A stretch of 64,000 nt of DNA from Ashinkailepas kermadecensis (GCA_034440615.1 JAOTOM010004662.1:179501-243500); one strand, 5' to 3'; counted from the first letter of the stretch, positions 22,891-34,430 are shown. The notes: generated by a model from the sequence alone, not told the origin. Translations and numbers: made by a program.

Positions 22891-23690
22891 ATAGGCGCAC
22901 CGGAGGGGGGCCCAGGAGGCCCGCCCCCCCCATGAGACCAAAGTGCTCTTTTGGCCAAAAGTGCCCTTTTGACCGAAAAGTGCCCTCTTGGCCGGAATGT
23001 CCCAAATTTAGCCCAAAATCACCTGCCTTATGTGCCCCGCCTGTGCCAAAGGTGCCCTTTGGGCCCAAAACTGCCCTTTTGGCCTAAAAATGGCATTCCC
23101 CAGTGCCCTTTCCTGTCCTATGCCTGTCCCAATTAGGTGCCCTTTTGATCTAAAAGTGCCCCGTGCCCTGCCCTGCCCTGTGCCTTGTGCTGTACCGTGA
23201 ACTCTGCCCTGCCCTGTGTCCTGCCCTTTGCCCTGCCCTGTGCCCTGCCCTGTGCCCTGCCCTGTGTCCTGCCCTGTGTCCTGCCCTGTGCCCTGCCCTG
23301 TGCCCTGCCCTGCCCTGTGCCCTCGCTATTTGTATTGTGTTACATGTTTGTGTACATGTCACCTGCCTTCAGGACCATCGCCTTCGTGTCAGCTGTTATC
23401 ATCCTTTCCAGAAATCCACATCCTGCGTACTTTTACATCAAAGGTAAGCGGGCAACCTTCATCTCACGACATAATGCATGCAGGCTGCATGTTTTTGGAA
23501 ATATTATTGTAAATACAAGGGTTCGGTGCTATAACATATAACGTGTCCCATGGAAAATTCACGCCCCCACTCCCCCCGGGTCAGCAACCTTCCAGTGTGC
23601 CCCGGGCCGCAAAGTGCCCTTTTGGAGCCGGTCAAGTGCCCTTTTCGGTCCGGCCCCCCCCCATGGAAAAAATTATGGGTGCGCGCCTGC
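22891..23690. mobile_element. 800-bp terminal-repeat DNA element inside a tandem array
   Basis: Starts ataggcgcaccggagggggg and ends ttatgggtgcgcgcctgc; the termini are inverted around AGGCGC..ACC. Flanked by an exact 8-bp duplication, cctcgtac, at 22883-22890 and 23691-23698. Removing the element restores accctcgtaccg, a word recurring in the host array. An 8-bp duplication fits the hAT superfamily. It contains internal gtgcccttttgg repeats and a (ccctgtg) array, but no transposase frame. Caution: the duplicated word also belongs to the array unit. Confidence 0.65.
23160..23325. repeat. TGCCC/CCCTG simple tandem repeat
   Basis: Runs of ccctgccctgtg, internal to the 22891-23690 element; explains the Leu-Pro-Cys-Ala open frames. 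Confidence 0.9.
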
Positions 23691-23698
23691 CCTCGTAC

Positions 23699-24290
23699 CG
23701 TCCATGGCATCACCAATGCCGCAGCAGTGTTACTGCTGCGGTACCCTGGTGCCACCCCTATCATCACCAGCATCCTCGTACCGTTCCTGTTATCACCAGT
23801 GCCGTAGCAGTGCTACTGCTATGATAACCGACGCCACCCCTAGCATCACCAGTACCTTCGTATCTTGCATGTCATCACCAACATACCAGCAGCGCTACTG
23901 CCATGGTATCCCGATACCACCTCCATAATCACCAGTACCCTCGTACCGTTCCTGTTACCACCAGTGCTGCAGCAGTGCTACTGCTATAGTACCCCGATAG
24001 TCCCCCCCATCATCACCGGTATCCTCGTATCGCTCCTGTGGTCACCAGCGTACCAGCAGCGCCACTGCTATGGTATCCCGGTATCACCACCATCGTCACC
24101 AGTACCCTCGTACTGTTCCTGTTATCACCAGTGCCGCAGCAGAGCTATTGCTGTGGTACCCCGGTACCACCACCATCACCAGTACCCTCGTACCGTTCCT
24201 GTTATCAGCGTACCAGCAGCGCCACTGCTATGATGTCTCCGCATCGCCCCCGTTATCATCAATGTCTGGGTATCGACGCAAGGGCAGTAC
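23699..24290. repeat. degenerate about 60-bp tandem array
   Basis: accctcgtaccgttcctgtt, atcaccagtgccgcagcag and tgctactgctatggtaccc recur with many changes. Confidence 0.8.
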
Positions 24291-24651
24291 ACTGATTGCG
24301 AGGTCCATAACTCGACTCGTTAGAGGGAGGGGGGGGGGGGGCGGTGGCCGGGGGACGGCAGATCAATGCAGTGTAACAATCAAGGCGGCGGGCCGGTCAG
24401 TAGACCCTCACGGCTTGTTATCCTTCGACTTCGAAGCCACCCATACGGATTCACGGTTCGGTGCATCGATCATCCACTTTGATAGCCCTGAAATTCCGCA
24501 ATTGATGGATAGACGGATCCCAGGCCTGATGGATTTAGTGGTGGTAATGGTAAAATACATGGTCATTCATCAGATTCTACATGGTGGATTATTAAAACAT
24601 TCGCGTTTTGCTTAGGCGCGAGAGGGAAGGCACTGGCGGATACCGCTTTGT

Positions 24652-24812
24652 TATGGTTATTGGTTTTACGACACGTCGACCGTTGAGTCATATAGCGTCG
24701 CCAATCTTTCACGCCGATTGGTCGCGGGCGAAGAGTAGCGACGGGTGAGATTCGAACCCACAATCTTTCGATTGTGAGACGAGCATCTAACCCCTAGACC
24801 ACTCGTCCCCCA
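24652..24812 (-). mobile_element. tRNA-derived SINE, main family
   Basis: On the minus strand: tRNA-like head (gggggacgagtggtctaggg, gttagatgctcgtctcac), box B gggttcgaatctcac, body gattggcgacgctatatgac, and tail cgtaaaaccaataacc. Exact 14-bp duplications, ggataccgctttgt, lie at 24638-24651 and 24813-24826. The head folds like a tRNA only in part; this is a SINE, not a tRNA gene. Confidence 0.92.
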
Positions 24813-25104
24813 GGATACCGCTTTGTGTGCGTGGGGGATGGTGAGTTGTGAGCGGGGGAGAAGGTGGGTGAGATGGAGGGTGGGAGCCACTAAGATACCA
24901 TACACGCTACTAGCACTTGTGTTTGGATTGAACTGGCACCGGGTATTAACACGCAGGCAGACCTCCAGCAGTTGCCGACCGGACGGTCACGATCAGTGCG
25001 CATCATTCTCACCCCCCCCCCCCCGCTGACCCGCTGTCGGCTGCCGACATAGTGGCGTCTGGACGGGACAACTGGGATACACTTCGCCGGCCGTCAGCGG
25101 CAAC

Positions 25105-25480
25105 AAGTCCGCCGACAACAGCAGCCGCTCAGCACACACAGCGACTCAGTTAGCCGACAACAGCAGCCGCCCAGCACACACAGCGACTCAGTTAGCCGAC
25201 AACAGCAGCCGCCCAGCACACACAGCAGCTCAGTTAGCCGACAACAGCAGCCGCCCAGCACACACAGCGACTCAGTTAGCCGACAACAGCAGCCGCCCAG
25301 CACACACAGCGGCTCAGTTAGCCGACAACAGCAGCCGCCCAGCACACACAGCAGCTCAGTTAGCCGACAACAGCAGCCGCCCAGCACATACAGCGGCTCA
25401 GCCTACGGGAAACAGCAGTCGCCCAGCACGCACAGCGGCTCAGCCAACCGGCATCAGCAGTCGCCCAGCACACACGGCGG
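25105..25480. repeat. 42-bp minisatellite, about 9 copies
   Basis: gccgacaacagcagccgccc then agcacacacagcgactcag, spaced 42 bp; a diverged tail with agcccacccagcggaaacag continues to about 25600. Confidence 0.9.
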
Positions 25481-25914
25481 CTCAGCCAGCAGCCATGAAC
25501 ACCGACCGCCTGGAACAGCAGCCCATCCAGCGGAAACAGCAGCCCACCCAGCTGGAACATCAGCCCACCCAGCGGAAACAGCAGCCCACCCAGCGGACCG
25601 ACCACGACACACAGGACCAGTCGCCAGAGATAGTCAGAGAAGGACAAGCAGAGACAAGGCCGATCGGTAGATGGGGATGAAAGCAGATTGAAAAGCGCGC
25701 TTCCTGTAATCGCATTACCCGAATGGAGTGGAAGAACAAAGGCCCGGCAAGGGCATCCGGTGATGCTATTAAGGGTCCCGCGGGCTTATTTCATTTGACA
25801 TAACACTGACGTATGGCCAGCGGCGAGCGCCAAACAACCGTGATGCCGTTTCTAACAATAACACGGGAATATATCTCAATGCATCACAGATGCCGCGGTG
25901 AAAGGCTGACCACG

Positions 25915-26000
25915 TGCCATTTACCACCGCACGCTAGCACTGTGCCATATACCACCACACGCTAGCACTGTGCCACCTACCACCACACGCTAGCACTGTG
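25915..26000. repeat. about 34-bp repeat, 3 copies
   Basis: taccaccacacgctagcact then gtgccat, three times. Confidence 0.8.
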
Positions 26001-26254
26001 CCATTGGCACGGCTGTCTCACCGACGCACGGCACGCCGCCGGCACAGGCGCAGTGCCGACAGGGTCAGTAGGAGAGGAGCCGGTGACAATGTGACAAGGC
26101 AGGCCACTGCTGTCGCACTGCCGCTATACTCATGCAGCGATGGTAGACCTGCTCAAAAGCCACGCCGACCGCGCAGCCAGACCGACCGGGCAGTGTCTGA
26201 TGGTTGCTGGTGGCCATCGTGGATCCACGACCCGTCGAATGCTGTGGTTGCAGT

Positions 26255-26445
26255 AGCGATGCGATCTCTCGCATCGATTGGATGGTTATTAAAGCTCTAG
26301 GGTGCACATTCTCTCCCATCGATTGGCTGATCATTAGAGCTTTAGGGTGCACCTTCTCTCACATCGATTAGTTCCGAGCGATTAGTCCCAAGCGAAAAGA
26401 CGAGACAGGTGGGACTCGCACCTACAACCTGTCGGTCCCGGGACA
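26255..26445 (-). mobile_element. degenerate SINE-like unit with tandem tail
   Basis: The minus strand has a box-B-like ggtgcgagtcccacc, followed by three diverged copies of an about 58-bp segment with aatcgatg(t/g/c)gagag and gtgcaccctaaagctctaat. The word caatcgatgtgagag also occurs in the SINE at 11815, suggesting a related body. No clean target duplication was found. Confidence 0.45.
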
Positions 26446-26449
26446 ATGT

Positions 26450-27100
26450 GCAGAATGTAATGGCATCCGGTAGCGTTCGTCTCACCCCAGCCGTGCCTCA
26501 GCCCGCGGCGTCGGCCCATTGAGCCGCGTCGCGGTCCCCCGTCGCGCCGCGTTCCCTCAGTTTGTGTCGGCGCGGCCCGCTCAATACCCGGACGGCGGCG
26601 CGTCACGTGTCATCCGCGTCTGATGCGGCGACCCATCGGCCATCAATGCACGCCGCCGGGCGCCGCCGACCTTGTCAGGCGGCTGACGACGCCGCCACGT
26701 TACCATGGGCCCTCCGCCCCCGTCCGGCCGCGCGCCACATCGTCCCCGGGCACCGCGGCGACAGAGAGCCTGTGGGGACGCGGCCGGCCGACCGGCCCGG
26801 TGCCGACAGTGCAGTGCGGACGGCGCTTCCGGCTCCATAGGCGCGTCGGCATGCCATCCGCACTATCTCCCAGATGGACTGTTCAGACGTGCTTCGTTGG
26901 TGGCGGCGCCGTCGCTAGTGTTCGCGCTACCCAGTTCGGTGGCACGCAACGCAAATAATTGGACGCGCAGTGGCGCCGGTCCGCCTGAGCCGGATCAAGG
27001 CCGGACTAGGCGAGTGCAGGGTTCGCCTGCCGCCCTGACCGCAGTCGCCCGACTCACATGGGCAACGGTGCGACTTGCGACGCATGTGATGGCGGCCCGG
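26450..27100. other. GC-rich, CpG-dense intron, no gene recognised
   Basis: Several overlapping open frames on both strands reflect low stop density at high GC; none contains a recognised motif. Confidence 0.55.
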
Positions 27101-27107
27101 AGTGGCG

Positions 27108-27215
27108 GCAGCCCCGGCCCGCCCCAGGGCATCTGGCGGGCACCGGGTGGGCACCGAGTGGGCATCGGGCGGGCACCGGGTGGGCATCGGGCGGGCACCG
27201 GACCGAGCCGCTGGC
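27108..27215. repeat. short GGCACCGGGTGGGCATCGGGC repeats
   Basis: gggcaccgggtgggcatcgg recurs about four times in GC-rich intron. Confidence 0.7.
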
Positions 27216-27695
27216 AGCTCGGTGTCACGAGCTCGCGCGTTACCCAACCCAAGAGCACCAGATGCCACCCAGTTGCTGCTCGGGTGGCTCAGATTCCCCT
27301 CAGGCGTCACCTGGATGTTTCGGGTGCAGGGCTGCCGCTGCACGAAACGAGTCAGTAGTGCTCAAACAGTTGTGTGTGGGTTAGGGGCGCATCGACTGCA
27401 CAGGTCATATAGCGGCTCGAACAGTTGAACTAATGCTGAAAATCTGCTTTGCTTGGGTATATGTCTTGGTTTAGTGAGTCTCAGGTGCCTTTCAGATATT
27501 CCTGCCGTCAATTAGCAGTCACAGCTGTCACTTAAGAGTCCCATCTGTCACCTAGAAGTCTCAGGTGCCACTCAGATATCCCTTCTGCCACCGAGCAGTC
27601 TCAACTGTCACCCAAAAGTCCCATCTGTCAGCTAGGGGCGCGTGTAAAAGGACAGCCCACCCACGCCTCGGAATGAAGCATGCGGCGACATCAGT

Positions 27696-27760
27696 CAACG
27701 GCGGCGGTGGCGGTGGCGGTGGCGGTGGCGGTGGCGGTGGCGGTGGCGGTGGCGATGGCG
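27696..27760. repeat. (GGCGGT)n microsatellite
   Basis: About ten ggcggt units; reads as poly-Gly or poly-Pro in the shadow frames. Confidence 0.95.
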
Positions 27761-28249
27761 GGACGGGACGGGGGCGGCACGGCACGCATCACCTCAGAGC
27801 TGCCGACTCACACCAGCTGCGCCCCATCAGCCGGCAGCCGGTCGGCTGTGGCGCAATCACGACCCGCCAATATGCGTGAGAACGTAGCAGTGACGGACGG
27901 CCGGCCGGCGCCAGATGTGCCCGGCTGGCACGACGGACGCCAGGCGCACATGCCTGTCACACTCTGGGGAGCGCCCGTACATCTTCCCACACCGCTCTGG
28001 GGCAGTCCCATTTATCTTACAATCAAGCTCTGGGAAAGACAGGAAAAGCTCGCTATCCAGCTCTATGGGAGGAGTATCTCGCCATTCAGTCCCATTGGGT
28101 CTGAACATCTTGTCATTCAGCTCTAAGGAGGGGACATCATATTATTTAGGTCTGGTTAAGGTTCGGAACATCATGCTATCCAGATATGGGAGTACCGGGA
28201 CATCTTACTATCCACTTACGGCAAGAGTCGCAACATCTTGCTATCCGTC

Positions 28250-28930
28250 ACTGGACAGGAAGGGCCAGATACTCAGAATACGGTGGACAGCACCTGCGGA
28301 GTGGCTTTCCAGCCATGTCGCCACCAATTACAATGCGAAAACCGCAAACGAGGCGCACGACCCCCGCTTTTCCTTAAATTTCGCACCAGCTGGAGCGAAC
28401 CCGATACATTCACGTGTTCAGGTCTGATGAAGATCGACAGCCCAACGCAGTGTTTCCCTCCTTGTAACCATGCCCACACACCCTGAACATTGACAGGTAC
28501 AGCAGCTCGGCTTGGAGGCAGCCAAACTCATTGAGAGGGGTGGATTGCGAGGGGGAGGAATAGCCCAGGAAAACTGAAAAGGTATAATTTTTCTTAGATT
28601 TTGAGAAACCCACCTGGATCCTTTTTAGTTCCCTGGCTTATTTCCCCATATTTAGCTACCTCTAAGCCTGGCGACTGCGCCTGTTAATGCTTGGTGTGAA
28701 CATGGTAACGAGGAAAACACTGCGAGGGCCTCCAGAGCTTCATGAAAATTGAACACTTGAATGCATTGGTTCACTCCAGCTGGTGCGAATTTACGGAGAA
28801 GCGGGGGTCGCACGCCTGGTTTGCGGTTTTCGTATCGTAAATGGTGGCGACATGGCCGGAAAAGCCATGTCGCCAAGACAAGTAGGTGTTCTTCCCCTCG
28901 TATTCCGTATTCCGCATCCCGGACATCCCG
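28250..28930. repeat. long imperfect inverted repeat (foldback)
   Basis: Left arm about 28250-28530 and right arm about 28660-28930, loop about 130 bp. Matching words in opposite orientation include ccatgtcgccaccaattaca / ccatgtcgccaccatttacg, cgacccccgcttttcc / cgacccccgcttctcc and gcaccagctggag. No terminal duplication was identified. It could be a foldback transposon or two inverted insertions of one repeat; a transcript would form a long hairpin. Confidence 0.75.
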
Positions 28931-29729
28931 TTTTGGGATATGTTTGAGCACAGGGCTAAGCATGAAATAGAGAGCATCTCATAAATGTAGTACAGTATTT
29001 TTGTTTAAATAAAGAAACGTGTTTGATCCTCGATAAAAAAGTATCTCTTTTGGTTTAGCTAGATCAGCTTAGGGAGCATTACGACGATTGCTTCTCTTCC
29101 TTTGATTCGTCAACATCCTCAAAACCTAGCTCATTAATCCTCGTGTGTAGTCGAGACCCAGATGTGGTAGTACCAAAATGCATGCAAAAATATTTCACAT
29201 TACTGAAATTCACACACAAAGATATAATTTTGGTCTGGTATGCTTTTGGATGGAACCTGCCGCCATGTCCAAAGCTCGTGAGCACTTGACAAAAAAAAAC
29301 TCCCTCAGTGTGCCGTGCGTAAACACCAGCCGGTGTTTCCCGTCGAGCCACCGAGATCCAAACAGCGCACACGGCCATTCATTGTCCATCTAGAAGCCTA
29401 GATGGACAAGTTCATGGCCATCGCACATCAGCGCTGCATGTGCGGCGACGGTCTCAGTCACGAGGCCGACACATCTCACCGCGAGCGCACCAACCCGCAG
29501 CCATACGCAGCCACTCACAGCCAATCACGCCTCCATTGGCGCCATGAGCCCGACCGCTGGAGACCATTCAGACCACCGGCCGGCACTGCCAAGGTAGCGT
29601 GGCTCCGCACCACGGAACCGGCACGGCCTCGTCCCGATGGGTGGCCAGCTGGCAGGGTTCGCATTCCGTTACGGCGCGACCCGAGCCCGGGCAGGCCGGT
29701 CGGGGTCACGGGGCGCGTGTCCGTGCCCA

Positions 29730-31797
29730 CCACCAGTCGGGTCACGGGACGTGTCTGTGCCCACCATCAGCCGTGGTCACGGGACGTGTCTGTGCCCACC
29801 ACCAGTCGGGTCACGGGGCGTGTCTGTGCCCACCACCAGTCGGGGTCACGGGGCGTGTCTGTGCCCACCACCAGTCGGGTCACGGGACGTGTCTGTGCCC
29901 ACCACCAGCCGGGGTCACGGGACGTGTCTGTGCCCACCACCAGCCGGGGTCACGGGACGTGTCTGTGCCCACCACCAGCCGTGGTCACGGGACGTGTCTG
30001 TGCCCACCACCAGCCGTGGTCGGGTCACGGGACGTGTCTGTGCCCACCACCAGCCGGGGTCACGGGACGGACGTCTGTGCCCACCACCAGCCGTGGTCAC
30101 GGGACGTGTCTGTGCCCACCACCAGCCGTGGTCACGGGACGTGTCTGTGCCCACCACCAGTCGGGGTCACGGGACGTGTCTGTGCCCACCATCAGCCGTG
30201 GTCACGGGACGTGTCTGTGCCCACCACCAGTCGGGTCACGGGACGTGTCTGTGCCCACCACCAGTCGGGTCACGGGACGTGTCTGTGCCCACCACCAGCC
30301 GTGGTCACGGGACGTGTCTGTGCCCACCATCAGCCGTGGTCACGGGACGTGTCTGTGCCCACCACCAGTCGGGTCACGGGACGTGTCTGTGCCCACCATC
30401 AGCCGTGGTCACGGGACGTGTCTGTGCCCACCACCAGTCGGGTCACGGGACGTGTCTGTGCCCACCACCAGCCGTGGTCACGGGACGTGTCTGTGCCCAC
30501 CACCAGTCGGGTCACGGGACGTGTCTGTGCCCACCATCAGCCGTGGTCACGGGACGTGTCTGTGCCCACCACCAGTCGGGTCACGGGACGTGTCTGTGCC
30601 CACCATCAGCCGTGGTCACGGGACGTGTCTGTGCCCACCACCAGTCGGGTCACGGGACGTGTCTGTGCCCACCACCAGCCGTGGTCACGGGACGTGTCTG
30701 TGCCCACCACCAGTCGGGTCACGGGACGTGTCTGTGCCCACCATCAGCCGTGGTCACGGGACGTGTCTGTTCCCACCACCAGTCGGGTCACGGGACGTGT
30801 CTGTGCCCACCATCAGCCGTGGTCACGGGACGTGTCTGTGCCCACCACCAGTCGGGTCACGGGACGTGTCTGTGCCCACCACCAGTCGGGTCACGGGACG
30901 TGTCTGTGCCCACCACCAGTCGGGGTCACGGGACGTGTCTGTGCCCACCACCAGTCGGGGTCACGGGACGTGTCTGTGCCCACCACCAGTCGGGTCACGG
31001 GACGTGTCTGTGCCCACCACCAGCACGTGTCTGTCCACGGGTCACGGGACGTATCTGTGCCCACCACCAGTCGGGTCACGGGACGTGTCTGTGCCCACCA
31101 CCAGTCGGGTCACGGGACGTGTCTGTGCCCACCACCATCAGCCGTGGTCACGGGACGTATCTGTGCCCACCACATCAGCCGTGGTCACGGGACGTGTCTG
31201 TGTCCACCACCAGCCGTGGTCACGGGACGTGTCTGTACCCACCACCAGCCGTGGTCACGGGACGTGTCTGTGCCCACCACCAGCCGTGGTCACGGGACGT
31301 GTCTGTGCCCACCACCAGTCGGGTCACGGGACGTGTCTGTGCCCACCACCAGTCGGGGTCACGGGGCGTGTCTGTGCCCACCACCAGTCGGGGTCACGGG
31401 ACGTGTCTGTCCCCCCCCGTGGTCACGGGACGTGTCTGTGCCCACCACCAGTCGGGGTCACGGGACGTGTCTGTGCCCACCACCAGTCGGGGTCACGGGA
31501 CGTGTCTGTGCCCACCACCAGTCGGGTCACGGGACGTGTCTGTGCCCACCACCAGCCGGGGTCACGGGACGTGTCTGTGCCCACCACCAGTCGGGGTCAC
31601 GGGACGTGTCTGTGCCCACCACCAGTCGGGGTCACGGGACGTGTCTGTGCCCACCACCAGTCGGGTCACGGGACGTGTCTGTGACCACCACCAGCCGTGG
31701 TCACGGGACGTGTCTGTGCCCACCACCAGCCGTGGTCACGGGACGTGTCTGTGCCCACCACCAGCCGGGGTCACTGGGCGTGTCCGTGCCCACCACC
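29730..31797. repeat. 34/35-bp minisatellite, about 60 copies
   Basis: The unit is gggtcacgggacgtgtctgt followed by gcccaccaccagtc, with variants gtcgggg, gccgtgg and gccgggg in the linker. The mixture of 34- and 35-bp units keeps three plus frames open in alternation; the 700-codon frames are artefacts. It continues as the diverged block at 32467-32600 beyond the inserted MITE. Confidence 0.95.
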
Positions 31798-31805
31798 GGT
31801 CGGGG

Positions 31806-32466
31806 CAGTGTTAAAATAATGGTTTTTCGTTAGGTGTGAGATGTCGAAACGAGTACGGTAGGATGTCGAAATTCGCAATGGAAGCTATGTCATTTATCAT
31901 AACTTATAAGTTCTTCAAGCACAATTATAATCCAACAGCATACACATACGTTCACCTTCTTCCTTCATGTTGAGATACCTAATTTTGGGGTAACTATTTT
32001 AGCGATAACGGTACAAAATACATATCCTTATTGAATGATATTGTATAACAGACCAAATCATAGGTAATCATCTTACCTATAATTGTGCTTAGAGATGTTC
32101 GTGCATCACAATCCACAACGGTGAAGATCAGGATGCTACTTATCACCAAGATGCTGCTAGAAATTAGACGTGAAGATTTCATGAAGACTCATCACGAAGC
32201 ACGATGTCGAGTGGTCTAGGGGTAAGATGCTCGTCTCACAATCGAAAGGTTGTGGGTTCGAGTCTCACCTGTCGCTACTCTTCGCCCGCAACCAATCGGC
32301 GTGAGAGATTGGCGACGCTACATGACTCAAAGGTCGACGTGTCGTAAAACCAATAACCAACCAACCAACCAACCAAGCACGATGTCGATACTCCGTTGGG
32401 AGGGATGTCAATTCAGTGTTCAGAAAGTGGTATATTCCACCCTATTTCACGAATAATTTATCACTG
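31806..32466 (+). mobile_element. hAT-like MITE with exact 8-bp duplication, SINE nested inside
   Basis: Starts cagtgttaaaataatggttt and ends cgaataatttatcactg, imperfect terminal inverted repeats. An exact 8-bp duplication, ggtcgggg, flanks it at 31798-31805 and 32467-32474; both words belong to the host minisatellite. Excluding the SINE and its duplication the element is 483 bp, equal within 1 bp to the copy at 8846-9329. An 8-bp duplication with CAGTG ends indicates the hAT superfamily. A 62-codon minus frame (31994-32182) has a hydrophobic N-terminus, but the 8.8-kb copy is broken by stops, so it is not credited as a gene. Confidence 0.92.
32211..32374 (+). mobile_element. tRNA-derived SINE nested in the MITE
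   Basis: Head gtggtctaggggtaagatgc, box B ggttcgagtct at 32255-32265, body gattggcgacgctacatgac, tail cgtaaaaccaataacc ending in (aacc)n. Exact 14-bp duplications, aagcacgatgtcga, lie at 32197-32210 and 32375-32388. The intact sequence flanking the site in the 8.8-kb MITE (agcaggatgtcgatact) is an empty-site control, dating the SINE insertion after the MITE. Confidence 0.95.
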
Positions 32467-32600
32467 GGTCGGGGTGACGGGGCGTGTCTGCGACCACCAC
32501 CGGTCGGGGTCACGGGGCGCGTCTGTGATCACCACCGGTCGGGGTCACGGGGCGCGTCTGTGACCACCACTGGTCGAGATCACGGGGCGTGTCCGTGATC
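32467..32600. repeat. right remainder of the 34/35-bp array
   Basis: ggtcggggtcacggggcgcg then tctgtgaccaccacc, about four copies, more diverged than the left block. Confidence 0.85.
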
Positions 32601-32609
32601 ACCCATGCT

Positions 32610-33880
32610 CCGGCGGGTCGGGCGGGACACGAGCACGTCCCCGACCCGCCACCGGAGGTGAGTTGACCGTGGATTGACCTCGGAGGTCGGCGGCGATCAA
32701 TACGGCCGGCCGACACCACACATCGCGTCACGAGCACGGTCCGACAGCACCGCCGTCTGTCGGGCGCGGCCGTCGTGAGCCGAACTGTCCTGCACCGGTC
32801 GTGGTGGTTCACCAAACGACAATTGAAGTTTAGATCCATTAAGTTGCGTCCGGGTTTCAGACCAGCCGAATAGCTGAAGTTCAAATCTGCAGAATAACAT
32901 CGGAATTTCAGATCTGCGACATGACGGCAGAAGTTCAGACCTCTGAGATGGGGCTAGGGTTTGGATCTGAAAATAGTAATAGTGAAATCCAACGAAAACC
33001 AGTAAAATAAATATGCTAGATGATAGTTGGGGCATATATCTGTCAAATGCTAGTTGGGGATTCGATGTGTGAAAGATGGGACATATACCTTGGAGACAGG
33101 GGCGGATCTAGGAATTTTGATTGAGGGGAGGGTACATATTTGACGGGACGCCACTGGTATTGAAGAACATTTTTCGAGCGTGGGGTGGGTACACTTTACA
33201 TCTAGGACATGGACTTGACTGTGGTGTAGACCTGCCAGCTCATAGCCAGGGTTCACACCCGACGGGTACCAGCCAGTCTTAGAATCACCAGGTGGCAGCT
33301 AGTTTGCAGATCTGTCAAATAGGAGCTTGAGTTAAGACCTAGCAGACTCTAGGTAGGTTTTAGAACCCCAGACGGGAGAGTTAGAGTGCAGATCGACTAA
33401 ACGGCGCCTGCGGTCAGACGTGTCGTTCTCGCACGACGCACGACACACGACAGTCCTGCGTTATCGCCACCACAGCCGGCTCAGACAGCAGCTGGTGCGG
33501 CGCACCAGAGGCGCCTGTCGGGCGCGTCGGTCCAGCCCCGCCCATCGGCGACACCGTCACCCCTGCCGTGGCGTCGCAAGTCACTTGACCGGCGCACCGC
33601 GGCGCCGGCCACGCCGGCCACGCCCTCACCTCGCACCGATGCGCGACACAATTAATGACGGCCTCGAGCGCGGCGCGGACGCGACGGCCGGCGGCTAACG
33701 ACCGCCGTCGGCACGTCGGCGCCGACGGACGACGGCGAGTTGAACGAACTTCGCCGGCGAGCGCCTCGACTGCGCGGCACGCACTGCTCGGGCCCATTGA
33801 AACGGTGGCCGGCGCGGCTGTCACAGACGCCGGAGAGAGCCGCCGGCCGCCAGCGGCAGCCGGCGATGCTGTCAGCGGCT
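32610..33880. other. intron, one possible hAT end only
   Basis: Apart from the possible terminus at 33097, contains degenerate phrases such as aagttcagacct and gatctg that may be an old repeat. GC-rich from 33400; no gene recognised. Confidence 0.5.
33097..33240 (+). mobile_element. possible degenerate hAT terminus
   Basis: caggggcggatctaggaatt followed by ttgattgaggggagggtac resembles the left end of hAT elements that start CAGGGGCGGATC. No partner end or target duplication was found, so this is a suggestion from one terminus only. Confidence 0.35.
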
Positions 33881-33884
33881 CTGA

Positions 33885-34430
33885 GGGCGAGCTGGCAGCT
33901 GCAGACGGCCCAGCTGCCGAGGACCGGGCACCAGCTGAAATAGCTGACAGCGGACAGCTGCAGACAGCCCAGCTGGCGAGAACCGGGGACCAGCAGAAAC
34001 AGCTGACAGCTGCAGACAACCCAGCTGCCGAGGACTTAGCAGCACCTGAAACAGCTGGCAGCTGCAGCCAGGGCTGGATAAATAGACTATTCCTGGATTT
34101 TTGACATCCAGGACATTATCCTCTCCAGATATTATCCTCTCATTTGTATTGTTTTGGGGTTGAATGGTGTTGTCTGACAATGAACTGTTCTGTGATGAAG
34201 TGCTCAAGATTCACTGGAACGCGCATATTGAGTTTTTGATATCACATGATTCACGAAAAATATCCTCACCACATTTTATAACTCAAAACATTTTCCTCTT
34301 CACATCCAGGATTACAAAACACAAATCCAGCACTGCCCGCAGACAGTCCAGCTGCCGAGGATCGGGCAGCAGCTGAAACAGCCCACAGCTGCAGACAGTC
34401 CAGCTGCCGAGGACCGGACACCAGCTGAAA
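33885..34430. repeat. interrupted Cag-ctg-rich repeats
   Basis: gcagctgcagac, cagctgccgaggaccgggca and cagctgaaacagc recur in two blocks (33885-34070 and 34325-34435). An AT-rich stretch of about 250 bp between them looks inserted, but its ends show no clear terminal repeats. Confidence 0.7.

Noticed and set aside
24720..24812. Functional tRNA gene
   Set aside because: Box B is good but no full cloverleaf or terminator is present, and the unit continues into a SINE body with target duplications.
29402..31833. Three overlapping plus frames of about 725-760 codons
   Set aside because: Created by the mixed 34/35-bp minisatellite; all three frames are equally open.
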